Shown here: in pieces, positions 55,740 to 63,670 of the stretch | How positions within the stretch are numbered: the first letter of the stretch is position 1 | How the letters are laid out: each line of letters begins with the position of its first letter | Assembly: GCF_016765775.1 (NCBI RefSeq) | Contig: NZ_JAESVN010000005.1 | Location: 248,001-312,000, forward strand | DNA length: 64,000 bases | Reading direction: 5' to 3' | DNA from: Szabonella alba | Lineage (GTDB): Bacteria > Pseudomonadota > Alphaproteobacteria > Rhodobacterales > Rhodobacteraceae | Notes under the pieces: model-generated | The model's input: only the letters and a program-made list of their open reading frames with translations | Told to the model about the DNA's origin: nothing | The model's database searches: none | Program-made: the position numbers and the translations under genes

Positions 55740-56939
55740 ATGGTTTTCGATTTCCTGAAACGCGCCGCCCCTGTCGAAGTGCCGGAGCAGAAAGCCTCGG
55801 CCACCGGGCGTGTCGTCGCCTGGCCGGGCGCGGGCCGCGTGGCCTGGAGCCCGCGTGACACGGCCAGCCTGACCCGGGCGGGGTTTCTGGGCAATCCGGT
55901 CGGCTTTCGCGCGGTCAAGCTGATTGCCGAAACGGCCGCCGCCCTGCCGCTGGTGCTGCAGGATTGCCAGCGCCGCTATGAGACGCATCCGCTGCTGGAG
56001 CTGGTACGCCGGCCCAACCCGGGGCAGGGAAGGGCGGAGATGCTTGAGGCGATTTATGGGCAGCTGCTGCTGTCGGGCAATGCCTATGTCGAGGCGGTGC
56101 CGGGGTTGGCCGCATCCGGGTTGCCTGCGGAACTGCATGTGCTGCGCTCGGACCGGATGAATGTGATCCCCGGCCCGGATGGCTGGCCGGTCGGCTGGGA
56201 ATACGCGGTCGGTGCCCGCAAGCATCGTTTCGCGGTGCAGGACGGGCCGCCGCCGATCTGCCATATCCGCAGTTTCCATCCGCAGGATGACCATTACGGA
56301 TTCTCGCCGATGCAGGCGGCGGCGGTGGCGATGGATGTGCATCTTTCGGCCACGCGCTGGTCCAAGGCGCTTCTGGACAATGCGGCCCGACCCTCGGGCG
56401 CGATTGTCTATCGCGGGGCGGATGGCGGATCGACCCTGTCGGCGGATCAGTATGACCGGCTGGTCAGCGAGATGGAAAGCCATCATCAGGGCGCGCGCAA
56501 TGCGGGCCGCCCAATGCTGCTGGAGGGCGGTCTGGACTGGAAGCCGATGGGGTTCAGCCCGTCGGATATGGAATTTCACAAGACCAAGGAGGCGGCGGCG
56601 CGCGAGATTGCCATCGCCTTTGGCGTGCCGCCGATGCTGCTGGGGATCCCCGGAGATGCGACCTATGCCAATTATCAGGAGGCGAACCGCGCCTTTTTCC
56701 GGCTGACGGTGCTGCCGCTGGTGGGCAAGGTCACGGCGGCGCTGTCGCATTGGCTGTCGCAATGGGGCGGTGAGGCGGCCGAGTTGCGCGCCGATCTGGA
56801 TCAGGTGCCGGCACTGGCGGTCGAGCGCGATCAGCAATGGGCGCGGGTGGGGGCTGCCGATTTCCTGACCCCCGCCGAGAAACGCGCGATTCTGGGACTG
56901 CCCGCCCTGCCGGAGCCAACCCTGCCGGAGGACGCATGA
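55740..56939 (+). CDS. GTA g3: portal protein
   Basis: HK97-type portal, 399 aa, the dodecameric ring at the head vertex. Marks are GFRAVKLIAETAAALPLVL, LLLSGNAYVEAVPG, HIRSFHPQDDHYGFSPMQAA, LEGGLDWKPMGFSPSDMEF and AFGVPPMLLGIPGDATYANY. ATG at 55740 has GAGAGGAA about 11 bases upstream. The stop overlaps g3.5 (ATGA). Confidence 0.94.
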   Translation: MVFDFLKRAAPVEVPEQKASATGRVVAWPGAGRVAWSPRDTASLTRAGFLGNPVGFRAVKLIAETAAALPLVLQDCQRRYETHPLLELVRRPNPGQGRAEMLEAIYGQLLLSGNAYVEAVPGLAASGLPAELHVLRSDRMNVIPGPDGWPVGWEYAVGARKHRFAVQDGPPPICHIRSFHPQDDHYGFSPMQAAAVAMDVHLSATRWSKALLDNAARPSGAIVYRGADGGSTLSADQYDRLVSEMESHHQGARNAGRPMLLEGGLDWKPMGFSPSDMEFHKTKEAAAREIAIAFGVPPMLLGIPGDATYANYQEANRAFFRLTVLPLVGKVTAALSHWLSQWGGEAAELRADLDQVPALAVERDQQWARVGAADFLTPAEKRAILGLPALPEPTLPEDA

Positions 56940-57178
56940 GCGAAGTCCGGGGGGGCGGATCGCGATTTCTGTATGACAGTTTCGACGCGGCCACGGCGCG
57001 GATCGAGGCGAATGAACGCGTCGCGGCCGAACGTTGGAGCGGGCTTGAATACCGGCTGGTCCAGATCGAGGGCGCGCTGGAGCGGCTCGAACGGCGGATC
57101 TGGGTGGGTGTCTACGGGGTGGCGGCCTTCCTGCTGGCGCAGGGGGCAGAGGCGGTTTTACGCGCGGCAATGAGGTGA
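56936..57178 (+). CDS. GTA g3.5: small membrane-like protein
   Basis: An 80-aa protein between portal and protease genes, in the position of RcGTA g3.5. It has a charged helical, possibly coiled-coil, first half (IEANERVAAERWSGLEYRL, ALERLERR) and one hydrophobic C-terminal segment (IWVGVYGVAAFLLAQGAEAV). Overlaps g3 by 4 bases; g4 follows 4 bases later. Role unknown. Confidence 0.75.
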   Translation: MSEVRGGGSRFLYDSFDAATARIEANERVAAERWSGLEYRLVQIEGALERLERRIWVGVYGVAAFLLAQGAEAVLRAAMR

Positions 57179-57182
57179 TGGA

Positions 57183-57743
57183 ATGACAGTTCAGGGAATT
57201 CAGGGCGCCCCCGAGCGCAAGTTCCACCAGCCTGAGGCCGGTCTGGTGGTGTCGGATGGCGTCAGGGTCGAAGGCTATGCCAGCCTGTTCGGCAAGGCCG
57301 ATCAGGGCGGCGATATCGTCCAGAAAGGCGCCTATGCTGCCAGCCTGAAACGGCTGATGGCGGTCGGGCGCCGGGTCCGGATGCTGTGGCAGCACGATCC
57401 CGGCCAGCCAATCGGCATCTGGGACGAGGTGCGCGAGGACGCGACAGGGCTTTACGTCAAGGGCCGCATCCTGCCCGAGGTGGAAAAGGGGCGTGAAGCG
57501 GCAGCGCTGCTCGCGGCAGGCGCGATTGACGGATTGTCGATCGGCTATCGCACCCTGCGGGCCGAGCGCGACAGCAAGGGCCGCAGGCTTTTGTCCGAAC
57601 TGGAGCTTTGGGAGGTGTCGCTTGTGACCTTCCCGATGCTGCCGGAGGCGCGCATCGCGGCCAAGGACGATGAGCCAGCCGGGATCTGGCGTGATCTGGC
57701 GCAGGTTTTTGACGCGGCGCGGCAGGATCTGGCCCGGGGCTGA
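57183..57743 (+). CDS. GTA g4: prohead maturation protease
   Basis: HK97-family (U35) prohead protease, 186 aa, that trims the capsid protein during head maturation. Landmarks are VEGYASLFGKADQGGDIV, catalytic His in RMLWQHDPGQPIG, VKGRILPEVEKGREAA and catalytic Ser in IDGLSIGYRT. It directly precedes the capsid gene by 37 bases. Confidence 0.93.
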   Translation: MTVQGIQGAPERKFHQPEAGLVVSDGVRVEGYASLFGKADQGGDIVQKGAYAASLKRLMAVGRRVRMLWQHDPGQPIGIWDEVREDATGLYVKGRILPEVEKGREAAALLAAGAIDGLSIGYRTLRAERDSKGRRLLSELELWEVSLVTFPMLPEARIAAKDDEPAGIWRDLAQVFDAARQDLARG

Positions 57744-57780
57744 CCGGCAGCACAGCACAGCAAGCGAAAGGAATAGGGAA

Positions 57781-58977
57781 ATGACCGAGACCAAGGCTCG
57801 GGCCGGGGAAGACATGCCCGCCGACCGCCATCCTGTCGATGAGGTGAAAACCGCGATGACGGGTTTCCTGAAAGAGATCACCCGCTTTCAGGCCGAAGTG
57901 AAGACAGCGTTGCAACAACAGGAAGAGCGACTGACCATGCTGGATCGGAAAACGACGACCTATGCCCGCCCGGCGCTTTCGGCCCGGACCGAGATGGAAA
58001 TTCCGCACAAGAAGGCGTTTGACGCCTATCTGCGTTCGGGTGATGACGATGCCCTGCGCGGACTGCATCTGGAAGGCAAGGCGATGAATACCGCCGTTGC
58101 CGCCGATGGCGGATATCTCGTTGATCCGCAGACGGCGGAAACAATCCGCTCGATGCTGGTTTCGACCGCTTCGATCCGGGCCGTTGCCAATGTGGTGCAG
58201 GTCGAGGCAACGTCCTTTGATGTGCTGATCGACCGCAGTGAGGTCGGTTCGGGCTGGGCGACCGAGGCCGGGCCGCAGGCCGAAAGCACCACCCCGCTGC
58301 TGGAACGGATCTCGATCCGCCTGCATGAGCTTTCTGCGATGCCCAAGGCCAGCCAGCGGCTGCTGGATGACAGCGCCTTTGATGTCGAGGACTGGCTGGC
58401 GGGCAAGATCGCGACCCGTTTCATCCGGGCCGAGGCCGCGGCCTTCGTCAATGGCGACGGGGTGGACAAGCCCAAGGGGTTCCTGCTGCCGCCGCAGGTG
58501 GACAATGACCTGTGGTCATGGGGCAATCTGGGCTATGTGCCGTCGGGCGCCGAGGGCGATTTCCCGGCGATGAATGCCGCCGATTGCATTGTCAGTCTGG
58601 TCTATGCGCTGGGTGCCGACTACCGCGCCAATGCGAATTTCGTCATGAATTCCCGCACGGCGGGTGCGGTGCGCAAGATGAAGGATGCCGATGGCCGTTT
58701 CCTGTGGTCCGACGGTCTTGCGGCGGCAGAGCCTGCGCGGCTGATGGGGTATCCGGTGCTGATTGCCGAGGACATGCCCGATATCGCCGAGGATGCCTGC
58801 GCCATCGCCTTTGGCGATTTCAATGCGGGCTATACAATTGCCGAACGTCCCGATCTGCGAATCCTGCGCGATCCCTTTTCGGCCAAGCCGCATGTGCTGT
58901 TCTACGCAACAAAACGTGTCGGTGGCGATGTGACCGATTTCGCGGCGATCAAGCTGCTGAAATTCGCCGAGGCCTGA
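57781..58977 (+). CDS. GTA g5: major capsid protein
   Basis: HK97-fold capsid protein, 398 aa. The N-terminal ~110 residues are a charged scaffold-like (delta) domain (FLKEITRFQAEVKTALQQQE), expected to be removed by g4. The shell domain begins near LEGKAMNTAVAADGGYLVD, with ISIRLHELSAMPKASQRLLDD and VNGDGVDKPKGFLLP typical of the family. AAAGGAA lies about 9 bases before the ATG. A 150-base gap with a short GC hairpin follows and may raise capsid over downstream genes. Confidence 0.95.
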   Translation: MTETKARAGEDMPADRHPVDEVKTAMTGFLKEITRFQAEVKTALQQQEERLTMLDRKTTTYARPALSARTEMEIPHKKAFDAYLRSGDDDALRGLHLEGKAMNTAVAADGGYLVDPQTAETIRSMLVSTASIRAVANVVQVEATSFDVLIDRSEVGSGWATEAGPQAESTTPLLERISIRLHELSAMPKASQRLLDDSAFDVEDWLAGKIATRFIRAEAAAFVNGDGVDKPKGFLLPPQVDNDLWSWGNLGYVPSGAEGDFPAMNAADCIVSLVYALGADYRANANFVMNSRTAGAVRKMKDADGRFLWSDGLAAAEPARLMGYPVLIAEDMPDIAEDACAIAFGDFNAGYTIAERPDLRILRDPFSAKPHVLFYATKRVGGDVTDFAAIKLLKFAEA

Positions 58978-59127
58978 CGCGTCCTGCCATGGTTCCGCCC
59001 CCTGACGGGGTCGGACCTTCGGGCGCGTGTCGGGGATTTTGTCCTGCCGTGTCGTCCAGCTGCTCCCTCCGTCCGAGCGATGCGGGATGCGCGCCCGATC
59101 CTGCAGATGGAAATCAAGAGGTGTGAC

Positions 59128-59730
59128 ATGATGCTGATCGAGCTGAACCCGGTGCCGGATGTGGCCCTGCCGGTTGCGGCGCTGAAATCCCATCTGCGGC
59201 TGGGCAGCGGGTTCCCGGAGGACGGGATGCAGGATGCGCTGGCCGCCGGATATCTGCGCGCCGCGATTGCCGTGGTCGAAGGGCGGATCGGCAAGGCGCT
59301 GCTGATGCGGCGGTTCCGGCTGGTGCTGGATTACTGGCGTTCGGACAGGGCGCAGGCCCTGCCGCTGGCCCCGGTTGGCACGGTGCATTCGGTGCTGCTG
59401 CGCGACCGGGACGGTGACGCGTCGCCGCTGGACCCGGAGCGCTACAGCCTTCGCCCCGATGGCCAGAGGCCGCATCTTGTCTCGGTCGGTGCCGCCTTTC
59501 CGCAGGTGCCGATGGACGGGCAGGCCGAGATTGAATTCGATGCGGGGTTCGGCCCGGAATGGTCGGATGTGCCGCCGGATCTGGCACAGGCCGTCCTGCT
59601 GCTGTCGGCGGAATATTACGAGATGCGCCATGAGGCCGGGCAGCGCGATGCGGCGGGATTGCCGCTGGCGGTTCAGGCGCTGCTGGAACGCTGGCGCACG
59701 GTACGCGTGCTGGGCGGGGGGGCGCGGTGA
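59128..59730 (+). CDS. GTA g6: head-tail connector
   Basis: A 200-aa gp6-type connector (phage QLRG/DUF3168-neighbour group). Marks are VALPVAALKSHLRLG, LAAGYLRAAIAVVEGRIGKAL, VLDYWRSDRAQALPLAPV and PDLAQAVLLLSAEYYEMR. AAGAGG precedes ATG 59128; a second ATG follows at once. It overlaps g7 by 4 bases. Confidence 0.88.
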   Translation: MMLIELNPVPDVALPVAALKSHLRLGSGFPEDGMQDALAAGYLRAAIAVVEGRIGKALLMRRFRLVLDYWRSDRAQALPLAPVGTVHSVLLRDRDGDASPLDPERYSLRPDGQRPHLVSVGAAFPQVPMDGQAEIEFDAGFGPEWSDVPPDLAQAVLLLSAEYYEMRHEAGQRDAAGLPLAVQALLERWRTVRVLGGGAR

Positions 59731-60065
59731 GCGGGATCCGTCTGAACCGTGCCTTGCTGCTGGAACGGCCTTTGCGCAGCGATGACGGCATGGGCGGTCA
59801 TGTCGTGACATGGCAGGCGGTCGGGCAGGTCTGGGCCGAGATCCGGCCCGGTGCGGGACGTGAACTGGGCGGCGAGGACCTGCTGCTGTCTTCGGTCCCC
59901 CATCGCATCACCCTGCGTGCAGCCCCGCCGGGCGCGGCGTCGCGCCCCGTGCCGGGGCAGCGTTTCCGCGAGGGCACGCGCCTTTTCGACATTCTGGCGG
60001 TGACCGAGCGCGATCCCGAGGGCCGGTATCTGCAATGTTTCACCCGTGAGGAGGTGCCGAAATGA
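59727..60065 (+). CDS. GTA g7: head-tail adaptor
   Basis: A 112-aa head closure protein of the phage SPP1 gp16/HK97 gp7 type. Marks are VVTWQAVGQVWAEIRPGAGRE and PVPGQRFREGTRLFDILAVTERD. The start is GTG, overlapping the g6 stop (GTGA), and the stop overlaps the g8 start. Confidence 0.85.
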   Translation: MSGIRLNRALLLERPLRSDDGMGGHVVTWQAVGQVWAEIRPGAGRELGGEDLLLSSVPHRITLRAAPPGAASRPVPGQRFREGTRLFDILAVTERDPEGRYLQCFTREEVPK

Positions 60066-60460
60066 CCTATGGCATGGCGGCGGCGCTTCAGGTGGCGGTG
60101 TATCAGCAGTTGACGGCGGCCCCTGGACTGGCCGGGGTCGCGGTTCTGGATGCCATGCCCGAGGGGGGGCCGGGCGGCAGTTTCGTGCTGATCGGCCCGG
60201 AAGAGGTGCGCGACGCGTCAGATGGCAGCGGCGCGGGCGCCGAACACCGGCTGATGATTTCGGTCATCAGCGATGCGGCGGGGTTTCAGTCGGCGAAACA
60301 GATCGCAGTCGCGGTTTCGGATGCGCTGGATCAGGCGCCTCTGGATCTGGACCGGGGGCGGCTGGTCAGCCTTGCCTTTCTGCGTGCCCGGGCGCGGCGG
60401 CTGCGCGACGGGGCGGTGCGCCGGATCGACCTGACCTTCCGCGCGCGCGTTCAGGACTAA
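60062..60460 (+). CDS. GTA g8: tail terminator (DUF3168)
   Basis: A 132-aa DUF3168 protein forming the ring between head and tail tube. MAAALQVAVYQQLTAAPGL, FVLIGPEEVRD, HRLMISVISDAAGFQSAKQI and FLRARARRLRDGAVRRIDLT fit the family. Coupled to g7 by overlap. Confidence 0.87.
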   Translation: MTYGMAAALQVAVYQQLTAAPGLAGVAVLDAMPEGGPGGSFVLIGPEEVRDASDGSGAGAEHRLMISVISDAAGFQSAKQIAVAVSDALDQAPLDLDRGRLVSLAFLRARARRLRDGAVRRIDLTFRARVQD

Positions 60461-60543
60461 GCGCGCCTGAACGCGGATCACGCCGGTTTAGGGTGAAAAA
60501 TCAAGGGCGCGACCCGCGCCGAAATCAGCATCGGAGATGACCC

Positions 60544-60957
60544 ATGGCGGTTCAGAATGGCAAGGACCTTCTCATCAAGCTGGACATGACCGGCGATGGC
60601 ACATTCGAGACGATCGCGGGTCTGCGGGCCACGCGGATCAGCTTCAATGCCGAAACCGTCGATGTCACCAGCCTGGAAAGTCAGGGCGGCTGGCGTGAAT
60701 TGCTGGCCGGTGCGGGCGTCCGCACGGCCTCGATCTCGGGATCTGGCGTGTTTCGGGACGCCAACACCGATGAGCGCGCCCGGCAGATCTTCTTTGACGG
60801 TGAAATCCCGGGCTTTCAGGTCGTGATCCCCGATTTCGGCATTGTCGAGGGACCGTTCCAGATTTCCGCCATTGAATATGCAGGCCGCCATGATGGCGAG
60901 GCGACCTATGAGCTGACCATGGCCTCGGCTGGCGCTCTGAGCTTTGTGGCGCTGTGA
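60544..60957 (+). CDS. GTA g9: major tail tube protein
   Basis: A 137-aa tail tube subunit of the TP901-1 major tail type. AVQNGKDLLIKLDMTGDGTF, FNAETVDVTSLESQGGWREL, RTASISGSGVFRD and FEISAIEYAGRHDGEATYEL-like sequence fit. It follows an 83-base gap and GGAG lies before the ATG. Confidence 0.9.
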   Translation: MAVQNGKDLLIKLDMTGDGTFETIAGLRATRISFNAETVDVTSLESQGGWRELLAGAGVRTASISGSGVFRDANTDERARQIFFDGEIPGFQVVIPDFGIVEGPFQISAIEYAGRHDGEATYELTMASAGALSFVAL

Positions 60958-61277
60958 TGACCAATCCATGGGCGGGCGAAGTGGCGCTGACGCTGGATGG
61001 CAGGCCGCATGTCGCCAAGCTGACGCTGGGCGCGCTGGCCGAGCTTGAGGCGGCGCTGGAGGCCGGGTCGCTGATTGATCTGGTCGAGCGGTTCGAGGCG
61101 GGGCGGTTTTCCAGCCGCGACGTGCTGGCGCTGATCGTGGCAGGGCTGCGCGGCGGCGGCTGGTCGGGAGCGGCGGTCGATCTGCGCTGCGTCGAGATCG
61201 GCGGTGGTCCGGTCGAGGCTGCGCGGGTCGCGGCGGAACTGCTGGCGCGCGCTTTCGCTGCGCCGCCTGCGGACTGA
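60957..61277 (+). CDS. GTA g10: tail assembly chaperone
   Basis: A 106-aa protein of the GTA gp10 family. GEVALTLDGRPHVAKLTLGALAELEAAL leads into a helical C-terminal part (GRFSSRDVLALIVAGLRGGG). It occupies the place of a tail chaperone between tube and tape measure. TGATG overlap with g9; a GTG 3 bases earlier is an alternative. Confidence 0.85.
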   Translation: MTNPWAGEVALTLDGRPHVAKLTLGALAELEAALEAGSLIDLVERFEAGRFSSRDVLALIVAGLRGGGWSGAAVDLRCVEIGGGPVEAARVAAELLARAFAAPPAD

Positions 61278-61284
61278 TCGGGCC

Positions 61285-61506
61285 ATGGCGGGGATCGACT
61301 GGCCAGGACTGATGCGCGCGGGCCTGCTGGGCCTTCACTTGCGGCCCGATGAGTTCTGGAGGCTGACGCCGGTAGAGCTGAGAACAATGCTGGGCGTGGA
61401 TGGCCCCGCCGCACCGCTGGGCCGTGCAAGACTGGAAGAACTGGCGCGCGCCTTTCCGGATCGCGCGCCGCAAACCGGGACGGAGGTCGGGAATGGCGGA
61501 TATTGA
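61285..61506 (+). CDS. GTA g10.1: phage tail assembly chaperone (TAC)
   Basis: A 73-aa protein in the position of rcc01693 of R. capsulatus. MAGIDWPGLMRAGLLGLHLR, PDEFWRLTPVELRTML and PLGRARLEELARAFPD are characteristic of this small family (recalled from family knowledge). It overlaps the g11 start by 14 bases. Confidence 0.83.
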   Translation: MAGIDWPGLMRAGLLGLHLRPDEFWRLTPVELRTMLGVDGPAAPLGRARLEELARAFPDRAPQTGTEVGNGGY

Positions 61507-62146
61507 GCGGCTGGAAGACCAGATCGCGGCATTGGAGATCAGCCTTGGCGGGGCGGCCGGAATGGCCGGAGCCTTTGACGGGGAACTGGCGCGGATGCGC
61601 GACAGTCTTGTGTTCACCGGGCGTGAGGTGAACAGCCTGTCGCAGGGCATCGGATCGGGCCTGCGCCGCGCCTTTGACGGGCTGGTTTTTGACGGCATGA
61701 AACTGTCCGACGCGCTGCGCGGTGTCGCGCAAAGCATGGCGAACACGGTCTATTCGGTCGCGATGCGCCCCGTTCAGAACGCGGTGGGCGGGTTTGTCGC
61801 CCAAGGCATGAATGCCTTGCTGAGCGGCCTGATGCCCTTTGAGAAAGGCGGCAGTTTCACGCAAGGACGGGTGATGCCTTTCGCAAAGGGCGGCGTCGTC
61901 AGCCAGCCGGTGGCCTTTCCGATGCGGGGTGCGACCGGCCTGATGGGAGAGGCCGGACCCGAGGCGATCATGCCGTTGGCGCGTGGTGCGGATGGCCGGC
62001 TGGGCGTGCAGGCGGCGGGCGGCGGGCGGCCGGTGACTGTGGTGATGAACATCTCCACACCCGATGTGCAGGGCTTCCAGCGCTCGCAAAGCCAGATCGC
62101 GGCACAGGCGGCGCGCGCGCTGGCGCGCGGTCAGCGCAACAGATGA
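61493..62146 (+). CDS. GTA g11: short tape measure protein
   Basis: A 217-aa tail tape measure protein, very short compared with siphophage tape measures, matching the stubby GTA tail. It has a helical start (DIERLEDQIAALEISLGGA), a Gly-rich hydrophobic middle (MNALLSGLMPFEKGGS, MPFAKGGVVSQPVAF) and the GEAGPEAIMPLARGADGRLG motif common in tape measures. GGAGG is well placed before ATG 61493. Confidence 0.87.
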   Translation: MADIERLEDQIAALEISLGGAAGMAGAFDGELARMRDSLVFTGREVNSLSQGIGSGLRRAFDGLVFDGMKLSDALRGVAQSMANTVYSVAMRPVQNAVGGFVAQGMNALLSGLMPFEKGGSFTQGRVMPFAKGGVVSQPVAFPMRGATGLMGEAGPEAIMPLARGADGRLGVQAAGGGRPVTVVMNISTPDVQGFQRSQSQIAAQAARALARGQRNR

Positions 62147-62153
62147 GGGGCAG

Positions 62154-62786
62154 ATGGGTTTTCACGAGATACGCTTTCCCGCCAATCTGAGCTTCGGCTC
62201 GGTCGGCGGGCCGGAACGGCGCACCGAGATCGTGACGCTGGTCAACGGGTTCGAGGAACGCAACAGCCCCTGGGCGGAGTCGCGGCGGCGCTATGATGCG
62301 GGGCTTGGCCTGCGCAGTCTGGATGATGTGGAGATGCTGATCGCGTTTTTCGAGGCACGGCGCGGTCAGCTTTACGGGTTCCGCTGGAAGGACTGGGCCG
62401 ATTTCAAATCGGGCCGCGCCTTGCAGCCCGTGGCCGAGACCGATCAGGTGCTGGGCCGCGGCGACGGGCATCAGCGCGATTTTGCGCTGGTCAAATCCTA
62501 CCGCTCGGGGGAACAGACCTATCTGCGCCCGATCCGCAAACCTGTTGCGGGCAGCGTGATCGTGGCGCTGGAAGGCGACCGCAAGGTGGAAACGGTGGAT
62601 TACACCGTCGACACGGCCCTGGGCATCCTGCGCTTTGCCTTTCCGCCCGAACCCGGCGCACTGGTCACGGCGGGGTTCGAATTCGATGTGCCGGTGCGGT
62701 TTGATACCGACCGGATCCAGACCTCGGTCGCGTCCTTCCGCGCGGGCGATGTGCCCTCGGTCCCGGTGGTGGAGTTGCGGGTATGA
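62154..62786 (+). CDS. GTA g12: distal tail protein (DUF2460)
   Basis: A 210-aa DUF2460/gp12 protein forming the tail-tip ring. FHEIRFPANLSFGSVGGPER, LVNGFEERNSPWAESRRRYD, GQLYGFRWKDWADFK and FDVPVRFDTDRIQTS are conserved. GAGGGG precedes the ATG; the stop overlaps g13 (ATGA). Confidence 0.9.
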   Translation: MGFHEIRFPANLSFGSVGGPERRTEIVTLVNGFEERNSPWAESRRRYDAGLGLRSLDDVEMLIAFFEARRGQLYGFRWKDWADFKSGRALQPVAETDQVLGRGDGHQRDFALVKSYRSGEQTYLRPIRKPVAGSVIVALEGDRKVETVDYTVDTALGILRFAFPPEPGALVTAGFEFDVPVRFDTDRIQTSVASFRAGDVPSVPVVELRV

Positions 62787-63670
62787 CCGCGCGTGAGGCT
62801 TTGCACGCGCATCTGGCGCAGGGGATCACGACCACCTGCCATGCCTGGGCGATCCGTCGCAAGGATGGCACGGTTTACGGATTCACCGATCACGACCGGG
62901 ATCTTGAATTCGACGGGATAGTCTTTCAGGCCGGAACCGGCCTGACCGCGCGGGCGCTGCAGCAGACCAGCGGGCTTGCGGTCGATAACAGTGAGGCGAT
63001 GGGCGCGCTGTCGGATCTGTCGCTGACCGAGGCCGACCTGATGGCGGGCCGGTTCGACGGGGCGGACCTGTCGGTCTGGCAGGTCAACTGGGCCGATCCA
63101 TCGCAACGGGTGCTGCGGTTCCGGGGGATGATCGGTGAGATTCAGCGCGCCGGCGGGGCGTTCCGGGCGGAACTGCGCGGGCTGGCCGAGTTGCTGAACC
63201 AGCCGCAGGGGCGCAGCTATCAGCGCGGCTGTGCGGCCATTCTGGGCGACGCCGCCTGCCGGGTCGATCTGTCGCGGCCGGGACTGTCCTATGACGTGCC
63301 GGTCATTGTGATCGAGGACAGCATCCGTTTTCGCCTGCCGGAGCTGACGGATGTGGCGGGGGGGTGGTTTGAGCGGGGGCGCGTCGAGATGCTGACGGGT
63401 GCCGCCGCCGGGTTGACCGGTGTGGTGCGGCGCGACCGTCTGGATGCGACCGGGCGCGTGATCGAACTGTGGCAGCGCCTTGGCGCGCCGATTGCGGATG
63501 GCGACCTGTTGCGCGTGGTGGCGGGCTGCGACAAGACCGTTTCGACCTGTCGGTTCAAGTTCGCGAATTTCCTGAACTTCCGGGGCTTTCCCCATATCCC
63601 GGGTGAGGACTGGCTGACCGCCTATCCCGCCTCGGGTGGGTTGCACGATGGCGGGAGCCTGATGCGATGA
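62783..63670 (+). CDS. GTA g13: tail hub protein (DUF2163, four-Cys)
   Basis: A 295-aa hub protein, DUF2163 N-terminal and gp13 C-terminal. WAIRRKDGTVYGFTDHDRDL, ALQQTSGLAVDNSEAMGAL and CRFKFANFLNFRGFPHIPGE are family marks. Four Cys lie in two pairs, QRGCAAILGDAACRVD and AGCDKTVSTCRFKF, suiting an iron-sulfur cluster as known for lambda gpL and, as recalled, for the RcGTA hub. Coupled to g12 and g14 by overlaps. Confidence 0.9.
   Translation: MTAREALHAHLAQGITTTCHAWAIRRKDGTVYGFTDHDRDLEFDGIVFQAGTGLTARALQQTSGLAVDNSEAMGALSDLSLTEADLMAGRFDGADLSVWQVNWADPSQRVLRFRGMIGEIQRAGGAFRAELRGLAELLNQPQGRSYQRGCAAILGDAACRVDLSRPGLSYDVPVIVIEDSIRFRLPELTDVAGGWFERGRVEMLTGAAAGLTGVVRRDRLDATGRVIELWQRLGAPIADGDLLRVVAGCDKTVSTCRFKFANFLNFRGFPHIPGEDWLTAYPASGGLHDGGSLMR

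Noticed and set aside
55335-57881. An 848-codon minus-strand frame opposite GTA g2-g4
   Set aside because: Shadow of three well-supported plus-strand genes; low-complexity composition and no motif.
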